Positions 8,205-17,190 of a stretch of 64,000 nucleotides of DNA are shown in pieces (the stretch's first letter is position 1; every line of letters begins with the position of its first letter). Source of the stretch: Stappia indica (GTDB taxonomy: Bacteria > Pseudomonadota > Alphaproteobacteria > Rhizobiales > Stappiaceae); NCBI RefSeq assembly GCF_020177335.1, contig NZ_JAIVMG010000004.1:1-64000 (forward strand). Reading direction: 5' to 3'. Position numbers and translations under genes: made by a program. The notes under the pieces are model-generated. The model was not told where the DNA came from. It saw nothing but the letters and a program-made list of their open reading frames with translations, and made no database searches.

Positions 8205-11200
8205 CTATTCAACCGCCGCGCTGAGCCAGTTTCCGAAGGAGCGATTGCAGGGATGCACGCTCGTTTCATCGAAGACGATGCCCGGTTCGCAGGCTTCGAA
8301 TTGAGTCTCGAGCGCCTCCCCGCCATCGACATCTTGCAACCGATTGCGTTCGAGGACCTGCTGCCCCGGTTCGGCAACCGGATCTGTCGGCCCGGGTCCG
8401 GGACCGCCCGTGATGGTCAGGGTTCCGGCAATCATGGTGATGTCATAGCCGAACTGATCCGAATAGAAGCCGTTGGCGATGGCGTAGGAGCCGGCGTTTA
8501 CCGCCTGACCGGCACTGCCGCCTTCCAGCGAGCCAAGCAGCACCGCGCCCGGGTCGGACAGGGTGTAGGTAAACCCGCTGGAATAGACCGTTCCGTCGTA
8601 AACCTTGGACGCGTCGTTCGCCGTCACGGTGACATCGGTCAGGAACCCGCGCAGGAGCGGCGCCGTAAAGCCTTCGTAGATGCGCCAAGTGCTCGCGGTT
8701 CCGCCCGCGTCGTCGATGCTGAACCCCGCCGCCGAGAAGGTATCGAGTTGTGTCATCTGAGCGCTGGTGACGCCGGTCAGGCCGGTTACCGGATCAAACG
8801 AAAAGCCAAACCCATCCACCAGACCCGAGGTTTCGGCGTTCCAGAAAACGCCGTCGAACGAGGCGCCCGCACCAGGGCTCACGTATCCGGCAATGCCCCC
8901 CTGGTTGCCATCGCCCGCGACAGCGGAACCGATCGCATAGGCATGGGTGACAGACGCGGAAGTGGATTGCTCGCCGATCAGGCCGCCAGCGAATGCAGCG
9001 GCCGTCACAGAGCCCGTCGCATAGGCGTCGGCGATCGAGCCTTGGTTGTACCCAACCAGACCCCCAGCCGCATTTCCGCCGCTCACGACATCGCCGGTGG
9101 CAAAAGATCTCGTGATGCTGCCGAGATTTTCACCGACCAGGCCTCCCACATTGAAATTCTGGTTGAGCCCGCCTCCGACAGTCACGTTCCCGGTCGCATA
9201 GGATTGGTCGATCGTTGACGTGTTGAATGTGCCGCCAACCAGACCTCCGACGGCGCCCGAGCTGCCGGCGCCCGTCACGGATCCGCTCGCGGAGGATCCG
9301 GTGATCGCTCCGTCGAAGAAGTTGCCCACCAGGCCTCCGATGGCATTGCTCGACCCGGTGACAGCGGTCGAAACATGCACGTTGTCGATGGCAACGGTAC
9401 CGGCACCGACCAATGCGCCAACAGACCCGTCGCCGGTGACGCTGCCGCCACTCAGGACAAGATCGGATATCGACGCGCCGCCGGATGTTTCGCCGAACAG
9501 GCCGACAAAGTAGTCGCTCCCGCGTGCGATCATCAGATCGCTGATGCTGTACCCCTGTCCGTCGAGACGTCCGGTGAATTCGGTTCCATAAACGCCGATG
9601 GGGTCAAAACCCGCGCCGCCGTTCCAATGGGCCGTACCGGATGCGTCGATATCGTTGGCGAGTTCGAAGGACTGGCCGACGAGGCTGCTCGACCCCATGC
9701 CCTGAAGGCCGTAAATATCGGCGATCCGATAAGGCGAGCCGGAGGAACCGTCACCGCCGAGCGCGCGCAGGAACTGGCCGCCGTCGATGGAAAAGTCGCG
9801 GGCATGGAAACCTGGCAGGCTGCCGCCAATCTGGGTCCAATTGGTGTCGGACCGGAACCGGTCGACGAAGATGTCGCCCGTTACCACGGACGTCACGCCG
9901 GTGGCGCTGCCTGTCCGGTCGACGCGAAGCTTGCCGTTTGCGGCGGTCACCGAGCCGTTGACCGTGATGGAGGTGTTGCTGGTGTCGGCGTAGAGGTTCA
10001 ACAGGTTGCTGTTCGCCCAGGCGATATCGCCGTTCACCGTCAGGTCGCCCGCAAGGGCCCAGAGAATGGTGTTGCTCCTGCCGACCGAGAACGTTCCGCC
10101 CGTTGAAACAGTCAGGCTGTCGCCGGCATAGAGATCGGCGTCGAGATTGAAGTCCGAGGCCGCATTCACATTGAAATCGAGACGGTTGCCATTGCCGTCG
10201 GTCCTTACGACGGCCGCAGAGTTGTACAGAAAATCAAGATCGCCGTCGCTGGTCGCACCGATGGTCGTCCCCAGGCCAGCGACAACATCCGTCATCGCCG
10301 CACTGCCTGTGTTGACCGTGAAGGCATTGCCCCAGATGTCGACGTTTGAAACCCTGGTTCCGGTCACCGTGTCATTGAAGGTCGCGGCCTTGGTGCTTTC
10401 GCCGTCCAGATAGGACAGGACCCCGGCGGGATCGAGCGATCCGGCCGATGCCAGAATGTAGTAATAGCCGTTCGCACCGCTCGCCGCGCTGCCGATCAGA
10501 TTGCCGCCGGAGAGCGCGCTGACATTGGTGCCGGACTGAGTGGTCGTGCCGGCATCGTTGTAGACAGTGCCGGAAATGGCGACCGGCGTCGTTGAATGCT
10601 CCCAGTTGAAATAGGGATAAAGACCGCTGCCGGTGCCCCAGATGCCGCTGCTCAGGCTGAAGGCGCCGAAATTCAACGTGCCCTGCATCTCTGCGGTTGT
10701 CAGACCACTCGTGTTGGTCACTGTCGGTGTATAGATGTTTATGAAACCGATCGTGTCGCTTTGTCCGGTCGTGCCTGTGTCCCAGGCCGAGTCGGATATG
10801 GAAACGCTGGAGGCGCGGACTTCAGAGACAAGTGCGCCCGCATACCCTTCGGCCGCCACCAGACCTGTGACAAAGGAGTTCTCAATGACCGTGTTCCTGT
10901 CGGCCTCACCGACAAGTCCCCCGGCGGAGGCACCGTTCGTGCCGAGCGCCTGGCCGGCAAAATAGGAGTTCGAGATCGTGAGGTCTTGTGAGTCGCTGAC
11001 CAGTCCCCCGGCGTACCGATTATAGAGGCCTGACGCAGTGACTGTCGCCGTCGAATAGGAGTTTTCGATCCTGTTGCTGTCGTCATCGGTGGTTCCGACA
11101 AGACCGCCGACCCGCCCTCCTGTTACCGTTCCCGCCGAGCTGGAATTCGAGATTGTCAGGCCTTCATTCATGATCCCGACCAGACCGCCAGCGGCACTGC

Positions 11201-13397
11201 CTGCACCCGTCGCCGTGATGGACACATCGGCATGAACATTGGTCATGGTCGATTGGTTGATGTTGCCGTAATACCGGGCAACGACGCCACCGCCCCAGTG
11301 ATCCGTTTCAACGGTGCCGCTGACGGTGACATTCGACATGTTGTGGCCGTGATAGTTTCCAGCGCCCGTGTCGCCTACCAGGATCGCCGTCTGAGTCCTG
11401 CCGGTGACTGATGCGTTGGTGAGTGTGAGGTCCTTGATCTCCAGGTCTCGTCCCGCGGTGAAATAGTTGTCGTACCACGCGCTTATGAGGGCAACATTGT
11501 CTTCGGACGGCCGGTTGATATAGAGCCCGTCAATCGTATGTCCCTTGCCGTCCAGACTTCCGGACAAGAAAACAGGGTCAAAGCCCGCTCCGCCATTCCA
11601 GGACGATGTGGCTGATGCGTCGATGTCGCTGGCAAGCTCATAATAGAGGCTGATATCACCGGAACCGCTGCCGCGCGCATCATTGGTGGCGATCCCTTGC
11701 AGGCCATAAACATCAAAGAGCTGATAGGGATTGGAGAAAGTGCCATCGCCACCTTGCGCTCGGATGAAGGTGCCGGAGCGGATGCTTATGTTGTTCGCGG
11801 CAAACGATGGCAGGCTGGCGCCGACCTGGTCCCAGACACCTCTTGAGAGCACGAAAGTGTTGACATCCACAGCGCCGCTTGCGCCGGTAGAGATCGTTCC
11901 GACATAATCCGAGCCTCCGTTGCCGTAAGCGAGCAGGGTCAACCCGCCGTTCTGACCGTCGATGGCGGCGTTGATGGCGATGTCGTTATAGGCGTTCAGC
12001 GTCAGCGTGTTGGCGCTGCTCCAGGTAATCGCCGAGTTGATCGTGATGTCGCCGTCGCCACCAGGTGTTCCGGCAACGGGACCACCCGCCGTCGTCGAGG
12101 TGGTCTGCAGTGTGACGTTGGAACTGCCGAGATTGCCGGCGATTGTCGCGGCCGCCGCCGCATCGACGATGATGTCCTCAGGATCGATCAGCCACAGGCC
12201 GGTGGCGCCGCCCGCAGAGGAGGTATCGACGCGTACGCCGGCGAAATCGACGGATTTCCTGGCCGAGGTCTCGACAAAGCCGCCTTCTCCGCCGGTGCCG
12301 CCCCTGGCATTCAGCACCCCGGAAATGCGTGCCGTGTCTTCGGCGAAGATCATGATCTCGCCGCCGTTGACGCCATCAGTCTCAGCCGAGGCATCGAGCG
12401 TCCCGGCAACGGCAATCTCACCGCCGGTGACCGTGATTGCGCCGCCTTCGGTCGCCGGTTTCGTGCCCGGCACCGGCACATGCGTCGCCACCGTGCGCGC
12501 CTTGAGGCGGCCGCTGACGGAGACCTTTCCCGTGGACCCGGCCGTCAGGAAGATGCGCCCGCCCGAGCTCGTGACACCCGTCGCCTTGATCACACCGTCC
12601 GTATTGCCCGCCAGTGCATAGACATTGCCGCCATTGGCGCGGATTTCCGCATTGGCGGCGGCAATCGTGCCGGAATTGATTGCTTCCGTATCGGCCCCGC
12701 CGAGCGCTACCGAGAGGAGCCCATCCGCGTCCGCACTGTCCTTCATCAGCACTTCATATCCGGCGGCAAGTCCGACCGTGCCGTTGGGCGCTTCCAGGGT
12801 GCCACTGTTTTCCACCCGCCGGGCGATCAGGGCGATGTCACCCTGCGCCGAGCGGATCGTTCCGGCGTTGACGATCTCCGCCCCGCTGTTGCCGGAGAAG
12901 GTCAGGCTGCCGCCGTTCAGGAAATCGCTGTCTGAAACGTCTTGCGTGGACGCGGCGAAGGAGCCGCCGGTGGAGACAAGGCCGCCGCTGCCGACTGTGA
13001 CACCGGCCGGGTTGACAAGAAAGACGCTACCGGTTGCCGTGAGGCTGCCGTCGATCCGACTGGGCACATTGCCGGTAACCCGGTTCAACGTGGCACCCGA
13101 GCCATTGTCGAAATGAACCTGATTGCCGGAGCCGATGGAAAACCCGCCCCAGTTGACAATGCCTGTGCCGGTCGACTGATGGACATCCATCCGGGAACCG
13201 TTCCGGCTGATGGTCCCGTTGCCGTTCGTGAAGGAACCGCCGGTCGGCAGCACCTCGCCGGCGAGCGCTGCGTGGGGCACAAGCGCTGTTGTCAGCAACA
13301 GGAATGCGGCAAGGGAGACCGCTTCCCCGGAGTTAGGCCGGAACCTGCATGCATTCGTTGTCCGCAAATTGCCAGAGGTTCGGGTCTTGTGCGCCAT
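8205..13397 (-). CDS. TpsA giant exoprotein / filamentous-haemagglutinin-type adhesin
   Basis: A 1730-residue secreted adhesin. An extended signal peptide runs to about residue 46 (LVPHAALAGE). The TPS secretion domain follows, with SFTNGNGTISRNG, NWGGFSIG and VNPAGVTVGSGG motifs. The passenger is beta-helical and contains two similar modules (FIRAQGGDG... and FLRALGGDG..., each followed by an NDIDAS/SDIDAS-type WNGGAGFDP block), then many GLUG-type GGLVG repeats. Near residues 1580-1665 there is an MBG/YDG-like domain (ASKVYDGT). The C-terminus carries two Cys 14 residues apart, reminiscent of the disulfide anchor in HMW1A-type adhesins. The ATG at 13397 has GGGAGT upstream and is preferred over 13415. 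It is first in a tpsA-tpsB operon. Confidence 0.92.
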   Translation of the reverse strand: MAHKTRTSGNLRTTNACRFRPNSGEAVSLAAFLLLTTALVPHAALAGEVLPTGGSFTNGNGTISRNGSRMDVHQSTGTGIVNWGGFSIGSGNQVHFDNGSGATLNRVTGNVPSRIDGSLTATGSVFLVNPAGVTVGSGGLVSTGGSFAASTQDVSDSDFLNGGSLTFSGNSGAEIVNAGTIRSAQGDIALIARRVENSGTLEAPNGTVGLAAGYEVLMKDSADADGLLSVALGGADTEAINSGTIAAANAEIRANGGNVYALAGNTDGVIKATGVTSSGGRIFLTAGSTGKVSVSGRLKARTVATHVPVPGTKPATEGGAITVTGGEIAVAGTLDASAETDGVNGGEIMIFAEDTARISGVLNARGGTGGEGGFVETSARKSVDFAGVRVDTSSAGGATGLWLIDPEDIIVDAAAAATIAGNLGSSNVTLQTTSTTAGGPVAGTPGGDGDITINSAITWSSANTLTLNAYNDIAINAAIDGQNGGLTLLAYGNGGSDYVGTISTGASGAVDVNTFVLSRGVWDQVGASLPSFAANNISIRSGTFIRAQGGDGTFSNPYQLFDVYGLQGIATNDARGSGSGDISLYYELASDIDASATSSWNGGAGFDPVFLSGSLDGKGHTIDGLYINRPSEDNVALISAWYDNYFTAGRDLEIKDLTLTNASVTGRTQTAILVGDTGAGNYHGHNMSNVTVSGTVETDHWGGGVVARYYGNINQSTMTNVHADVSITATGAGSAAGGLVGIMNEGLTISNSSSAGTVTGGRVGGLVGTTDDDSNRIENSYSTATVTASGLYNRYAGGLVSDSQDLTISNSYFAGQALGTNGASAGGLVGEADRNTVIENSFVTGLVAAEGYAGALVSEVRASSVSISDSAWDTGTTGQSDTIGFINIYTPTVTNTSGLTTAEMQGTLNFGAFSLSSGIWGTGSGLYPYFNWEHSTTPVAISGTVYNDAGTTTQSGTNVSALSGGNLIGSAASGANGYYYILASAGSLDPAGVLSYLDGESTKAATFNDTVTGTRVSNVDIWGNAFTVNTGSAAMTDVVAGLGTTIGATSDGDLDFLYNSAAVVRTDGNGNRLDFNVNAASDFNLDADLYAGDSLTVSTGGTFSVGRSNTILWALAGDLTVNGDIAWANSNLLNLYADTSNTSITVNGSVTAANGKLRVDRTGSATGVTSVVTGDIFVDRFRSDTNWTQIGGSLPGFHARDFSIDGGQFLRALGGDGSSGSPYRIADIYGLQGMGSSSLVGQSFELANDIDASGTAHWNGGAGFDPIGVYGTEFTGRLDGQGYSISDLMIARGSDYFVGLFGETSGGASISDLVLSGGSVTGDGSVGALVGAGTVAIDNVHVSTAVTGSSNAIGGLVGNFFDGAITGSSASGSVTGAGSSGAVGGLVGGTFNTSTIDQSYATGNVTVGGGLNQNFNVGGLVGENLGSITRSFATGDVVSGGNAAGGLVGYNQGSIADAYATGSVTAAAFAGGLIGEQSTSASVTHAYAIGSAVAGDGNQGGIAGYVSPGAGASFDGVFWNAETSGLVDGFGFSFDPVTGLTGVTSAQMTQLDTFSAAGFSIDDAGGTASTWRIYEGFTAPLLRGFLTDVTVTANDASKVYDGTVYSSGFTYTLSDPGAVLLGSLEGGSAGQAVNAGSYAIANGFYSDQFGYDITMIAGTLTITGGPGPGPTDPVAEPGQQVLERNRLQDVDGGEALETQFEACEPGIVFDETSVHPCNRSFGNWLSAAVE

Positions 13398-13625
13398 TTT
13401 CGGTATTACTCCCAATGTTGCATCGTCCCATGCCCGGGACGGTCAACATCGGTGTAATTACAGAAGGGGAAGGGGCGGGTTCCACCCATCAATACTAATC
13501 AATTCTGACAGATTCTGACGGTAGTTGCTTCCTTTTGGTGACACCTGCACACAAAGGAAGCGACCACGATCGAAGCGGCTGCCGTTGCACTTGAACCGTC
13601 CGGCGCAATCCCTCATCACAGAATC
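13398..13625. promoter_or_regulatory. divergent promoter region between tpsA and the histidine kinase, with a direct repeat
   Basis: This intergenic region serves tpsA (leftward) and the two-component genes (rightward). It contains ATTCTGAC at 13502-13509 repeated at 13512-13519, exactly ten bases apart. Head-to-tail repeats with about one-turn spacing are typical binding sites of OmpR-type response regulators such as the one encoded at 15080. The link is inferred. Confidence 0.5.
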
Positions 13626-15083
13626 ATGATCGACCTCAAGACGATGCTGTTGCTGGAATTCGCCACGACGACCTTCATGGCCATCGCATGGTTCCTCGTA
13701 TGGGCTGTCTGGCGCCAGATCTATGAGTTGAAGGTCATCGCAGCCGGTTTCGTCGCCATTGCCGTCGGCCTGTTCCTGTTTCTTCAGCGCGGACCCGACG
13801 CGTCGCTTGTGCGGATCGTCATGGACAACATGGTGATCAAGCTCGGTCTCGTTCTGTGGGCGGACGGCCTGGCGCGCTTCCTCGGCCAGCCCCGTTTCCT
13901 CGGCATCAGCCTGCTTTGCCTCTTGGCCCAGCTTGTGATCTGGACCCTCGCCGTTACCTTCGTGCCTGCGGATCTGAGCGTGCGCATTCACGCCTCGACG
14001 GCCTTCACGGTGATCATGATGTCCCTGATGATCCGCACGCTTTACCGGGACCGGACACAGCCGGGTTTCCTGCGCTGGATCATGATCGGCCTGCTTGCGG
14101 AATATTCCGCCGCGAGCCTTTTTCAGAGCCTGCTGGTCTTTCTCAAACCGGCGACGGTCGCCAATTGGGTCCTGTCCGATATCAATGCCTGGTACTTCTT
14201 CCAGGGACACATGTTCATCGTGGGGTTCTTCTTCTGCCTCATCTTCATGGTGGGCATGCGCCTTTCCATGGACCTGCGCGACCGCAACGCCGCACTTGCC
14301 CGGGAGGTTTCCCTTCGGCGGCAGTTGGAGGAAGACCTGTCCGCCAGTCTGGAAGGGGAAAAGACCGCACGGCAGGAACAGCGCCAGCTGATGCGCATGG
14401 TCAGCCACGAATTCCGCACGCCGCTGGCGGCCATCCGCTACGCAAGCGACATGCTGGCGCTGATGTTGGACCGCCCTCAGGAAGCCGTTGCCAAACGCCT
14501 GCGCGGGATCGATGAGGCCGTTTCCCGCATGACCATGCTGATCGACCGGTTTCTATCCAGTGAACGCCATGAAGAGGGGGTTTTGAAGATAGAATCGGTG
14601 AATTTGCCGGCACTGGCGGAGGACGTTCAACGGCATTTTGATCACTCGGGTCTCGGCAACCGTCTCCTGTTCCTGAATATCGCGCGCGTATCGGATTATT
14701 GGGCGGACGTCGAAATGCTGCGCACCATGATTGTCAATCTGATCGATAATGCGCTCAAATATTCTCCCGACGACAGTAGGGTGGAAATTGCCATGACCAC
14801 CCGCGCGGACCGGATCGTCATCGAGGTGGCAGATCGGGGCATCGGCATTCCCGAACGCGACCTGAGTCAGATCGGCAGCCGTTTCTACCGCGCCTCGAAT
14901 ACGGGTGGGACGGGAGGCAGCGGGCTTGGCCTGCATACCTGCCGGCAACTCGTGGGCTATCACATGGGACGGCTTGAGCTTCGCGCGAGAAACGGCGGTG
15001 GCACGCGCGCCAGCGTTTTCTTGCCACGGCCGGGCCTCAAGATGGAGGAAACGGAAACCATGCGGGAGATGGAACCGGTATGA
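13626..15083 (+). CDS. membrane sensor histidine kinase with 7-TM input region
   Basis: A 485-residue sensor kinase. Residues 8-212 contain seven hydrophobic segments, a 7-TM-type sensory module without an evident periplasmic domain. A coiled stretch at 213-255 leads into the HisKA box MVSHEFRTPLAAI (phospho-acceptor His261). HATPase motifs follow: NLIDNALKYS (N-box Asn375), DRGIGIP and GGSGLGLH. The stop overlaps the response-regulator start by four bases (ATGA), so the two are translationally coupled. It is divergent from tpsA, with a shared intergenic region holding a tandem repeat, which suggests that it controls the surface-protein genes. The ligand is unknown, and no strong ribosome site precedes the ATG. 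Confidence 0.9.
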   Translation: MIDLKTMLLLEFATTTFMAIAWFLVWAVWRQIYELKVIAAGFVAIAVGLFLFLQRGPDASLVRIVMDNMVIKLGLVLWADGLARFLGQPRFLGISLLCLLAQLVIWTLAVTFVPADLSVRIHASTAFTVIMMSLMIRTLYRDRTQPGFLRWIMIGLLAEYSAASLFQSLLVFLKPATVANWVLSDINAWYFFQGHMFIVGFFFCLIFMVGMRLSMDLRDRNAALAREVSLRRQLEEDLSASLEGEKTARQEQRQLMRMVSHEFRTPLAAIRYASDMLALMLDRPQEAVAKRLRGIDEAVSRMTMLIDRFLSSERHEEGVLKIESVNLPALAEDVQRHFDHSGLGNRLLFLNIARVSDYWADVEMLRTMIVNLIDNALKYSPDDSRVEIAMTTRADRIVIEVADRGIGIPERDLSQIGSRFYRASNTGGTGGSGLGLHTCRQLVGYHMGRLELRARNGGGTRASVFLPRPGLKMEETETMREMEPV

Positions 15084-15778
15084 GAAGGATCCTGATCGTG
15101 GAGGACGAGCGCGTGCTTCGTGCCGACCTGATGGATTACATCCATCTCAATGGCTTCCATGTGACCGGAGCCGGCAGCGCCGCCGAAATGTGGACCGCAC
15201 TCACCGATGACGACCTGCCGGATGTTGTCATCCTCGACATTTCCCTGCCCGATGGAAACGGCTTCGATCTGGCGCGAGACCTCAGGGCGAAGTTCAATTC
15301 CGGCATCATCATGCTGACCGCCCACGGAGATACGGAAAGCCGGGTGCGGGGCTTCGACAGCGGCGCCGATATCTATCTCGTCAAGCACACGAGCCTGAGG
15401 GAAATTCTGGCCGCGATCCAGAGTCTCCTGCGCAGGTTGCCGCGAAACGCCGTGGACAACGGAACCGGTGCGGATTGGGTGTTGGACAGTGTTTCATGGA
15501 AACTCGTCCCTCCGGACGGAGAGGCGATCAAACTGACGGCGACCGAGAAAACCTTCCTCGAAGCGCTGGCTGCAAACGCCGGCAATCCCTGCACCCGGGA
15601 GAACCTTGCCCGTTTGCTGGCCAACCGCCAGACCCATTTCGACAACCGGCACCTGGATGCGGTCGTCAGCCGCCTGAGGCGCAAGATCCAGGATCACACC
15701 GGTGCCGAACCTCCCATCAAGTCGGTCTACGGGGTTGGATACTCCTTCAGTGCCAATTGCATTGTCGACGGTCATTGA
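15080..15778 (+). CDS. OmpR-family response regulator
   Basis: A 232-residue regulator. The receiver domain has acidic Glu8/Asp9, phospho-acceptor Asp53 (VILDISLPDG), Thr80 and Lys102 (YLVKHT). The C-terminal winged helix (about residues 145-228) has LTATEKTFLEAL, the recognition-helix region NRHLDAVVSRLRRKI and the wing VYGVGYSF. It is the partner of the upstream histidine kinase by a four-base overlap. Likely targets are the adjacent tpsA/tpsB promoter, where a 10-bp direct repeat is present, and possibly the autotransporter; both targets are inferred. Confidence 0.92.
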   Translation: MRRILIVEDERVLRADLMDYIHLNGFHVTGAGSAAEMWTALTDDDLPDVVILDISLPDGNGFDLARDLRAKFNSGIIMLTAHGDTESRVRGFDSGADIYLVKHTSLREILAAIQSLLRRLPRNAVDNGTGADWVLDSVSWKLVPPDGEAIKLTATEKTFLEALAANAGNPCTRENLARLLANRQTHFDNRHLDAVVSRLRRKIQDHTGAEPPIKSVYGVGYSFSANCIVDGH

Positions 15779-16271
15779 CTGCAAGGGATGCCAGCCCGGC
15801 GGCCGAAACCGCCCCCCCCGACAGGAAAATCCTCGCGAAAAACGCCAGCTCAAGAGGAGGGATTTTGGTGGGAGCACATCTGACCGGGCAGCTCTTCCCG
15901 CTACTGCTCATTGAACGCCAGAACGTCCTCACACAGGCGGACGCGCTTCCGCTCGTACGGGGAGAGCCGGGACTTGCGGGAAACAAGCGATCGCCGAAGG
16001 CACGATCAGAGATCAGAAAGATGGTGCGTCGGCAAAACGGGGGGGGGGGCAGCAATCTGGCGCTGGTGACAAGGTCTGGCATCCATATGCGCGCAGCAGC
16101 AAGATTTAGGAACGCGGTCCAGTCCCGCCCCCCGGACCACGCGGCTCGGATGCCGGCGGCAGCGTGAGCCGCTTTTTCGGCGAGAAACCAGCCAACCTTT
16201 TGATTTTTACAAAAAACCGCTAACTACAGCGATTGCGTTCCCCTGTCTTTCCTTCGGTTTGCGGACTTTTC
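15779..16271. other. intergenic region with long G and C homopolymers
   Basis: No gene is recognised in these roughly 490 bases. The region contains a run of eight C (15812-15819) and a run of eleven G (16039-16049). These are unusual tracts and are described under findings. The last 70 bases before the luxR-type gene are AT-rich and probably hold its promoter. Confidence 0.45.
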
Positions 16272-17075
16272 ATGCATCCAGACTTCCCGAACCTCGACCG
16301 TATCTACAAGCTGTGGGACGCCCTCGCAGACTTCGACGCCGTGGATATCCAGGCGTCTCGCAGGTTTTTGCTGGAAGAGATCTGCGCCATGGTGGATGCG
16401 CAGAACGCGGACTGGATCGGCTGCGTGCGGCTGAACTGGAGCCAGGGCAGCGATCCGATGAAGGGATGGCGGCCTCGCACCCTCTTCACGCTGAACCCTT
16501 GCAGGGTCACCAGTGAAGCGATCGACCAGGCCTTCACGGAGATGGAAAACGGCGAACCGGACATCACCACGACGCGCAATGTGGAACTGGCCGGCACTTT
16601 CAGGGTCCTGCCCCTGAGCGAACTGGCCACGCCGGAGTGGTTCGAAGGGCCGTCCTACCTTCGCTACTACAAGACCCTGGACCGGCGCGATTCCCTCTGG
16701 GCGGGCATTCCCGTCAGCGCCGACGCGGAAGTGCAGATCGGATTCCACCGCAGCTTCCAAAAGACGCCGTTCTCCCGCAAGCACCAGGCGACGATCTTCC
16801 ATGCATTGCGCGGGCTTCGCTGGTTCTACCGGCACCAGCTGCTGGGCGAAGGAATTGGCGTCGCCTCAGCGCCGCTGACGCCGACCGAACAGCTTGTCCT
16901 GAAGGGTCTTCTGCTCGGCCTGACCGAGAAACGCATCGCCGAGCAGAACAACCAGAGCCCGCACACCACACACGACCACGTGAAGCGGATCTTCCGCAAG
17001 TACGGGGTCTCCAGCCGCTCCAGCCTGATGGCCCTATGGCTCGGCAAGGGTCTGAAACCGCGAAAGAACCCCTGA
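16272..17075 (+). CDS. LuxR-type HTH transcriptional regulator
   Basis: A 267-residue protein with a C-terminal LuxR/GerE helix-turn-helix at about residues 200-260 (LTPTEQLVLKGLLLGLTEKRIAEQ, then HDHVKRIFRKYGVSSR). The N-terminal 195 residues do not match the acyl-homoserine-lactone domain signature by eye; they may be a GAF/PAS-like sensor. The open frame starts at a TTG at 16233, but the first ATG is at 16272; neither has a strong ribosome site, so the start is uncertain. It lies 115 bases upstream of the autotransporter gene in the same direction and may regulate it. Confidence 0.8.
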   Translation: MHPDFPNLDRIYKLWDALADFDAVDIQASRRFLLEEICAMVDAQNADWIGCVRLNWSQGSDPMKGWRPRTLFTLNPCRVTSEAIDQAFTEMENGEPDITTTRNVELAGTFRVLPLSELATPEWFEGPSYLRYYKTLDRRDSLWAGIPVSADAEVQIGFHRSFQKTPFSRKHQATIFHALRGLRWFYRHQLLGEGIGVASAPLTPTEQLVLKGLLLGLTEKRIAEQNNQSPHTTHDHVKRIFRKYGVSSRSSLMALWLGKGLKPRKNP

Positions 17076-17190
17076 ACAGGGGATTCACCCCATCGCCTCT
17101 CCCGCGCAAAAACACGGTTGCAGACACAACCTGCGCCGCGGCCATGCCACGCCGGCGCCTGAGCGCGTGGCGTCGCGCCGAGAGGGATCC

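Noticed and set aside
9220-10106. Plus-strand frames opposite tpsA (for example 9220-9513, 9375-10106)
   Set aside because: These are Pro/Arg/Ala-rich shadows of the Gly/Ser-rich repeat coding strand.
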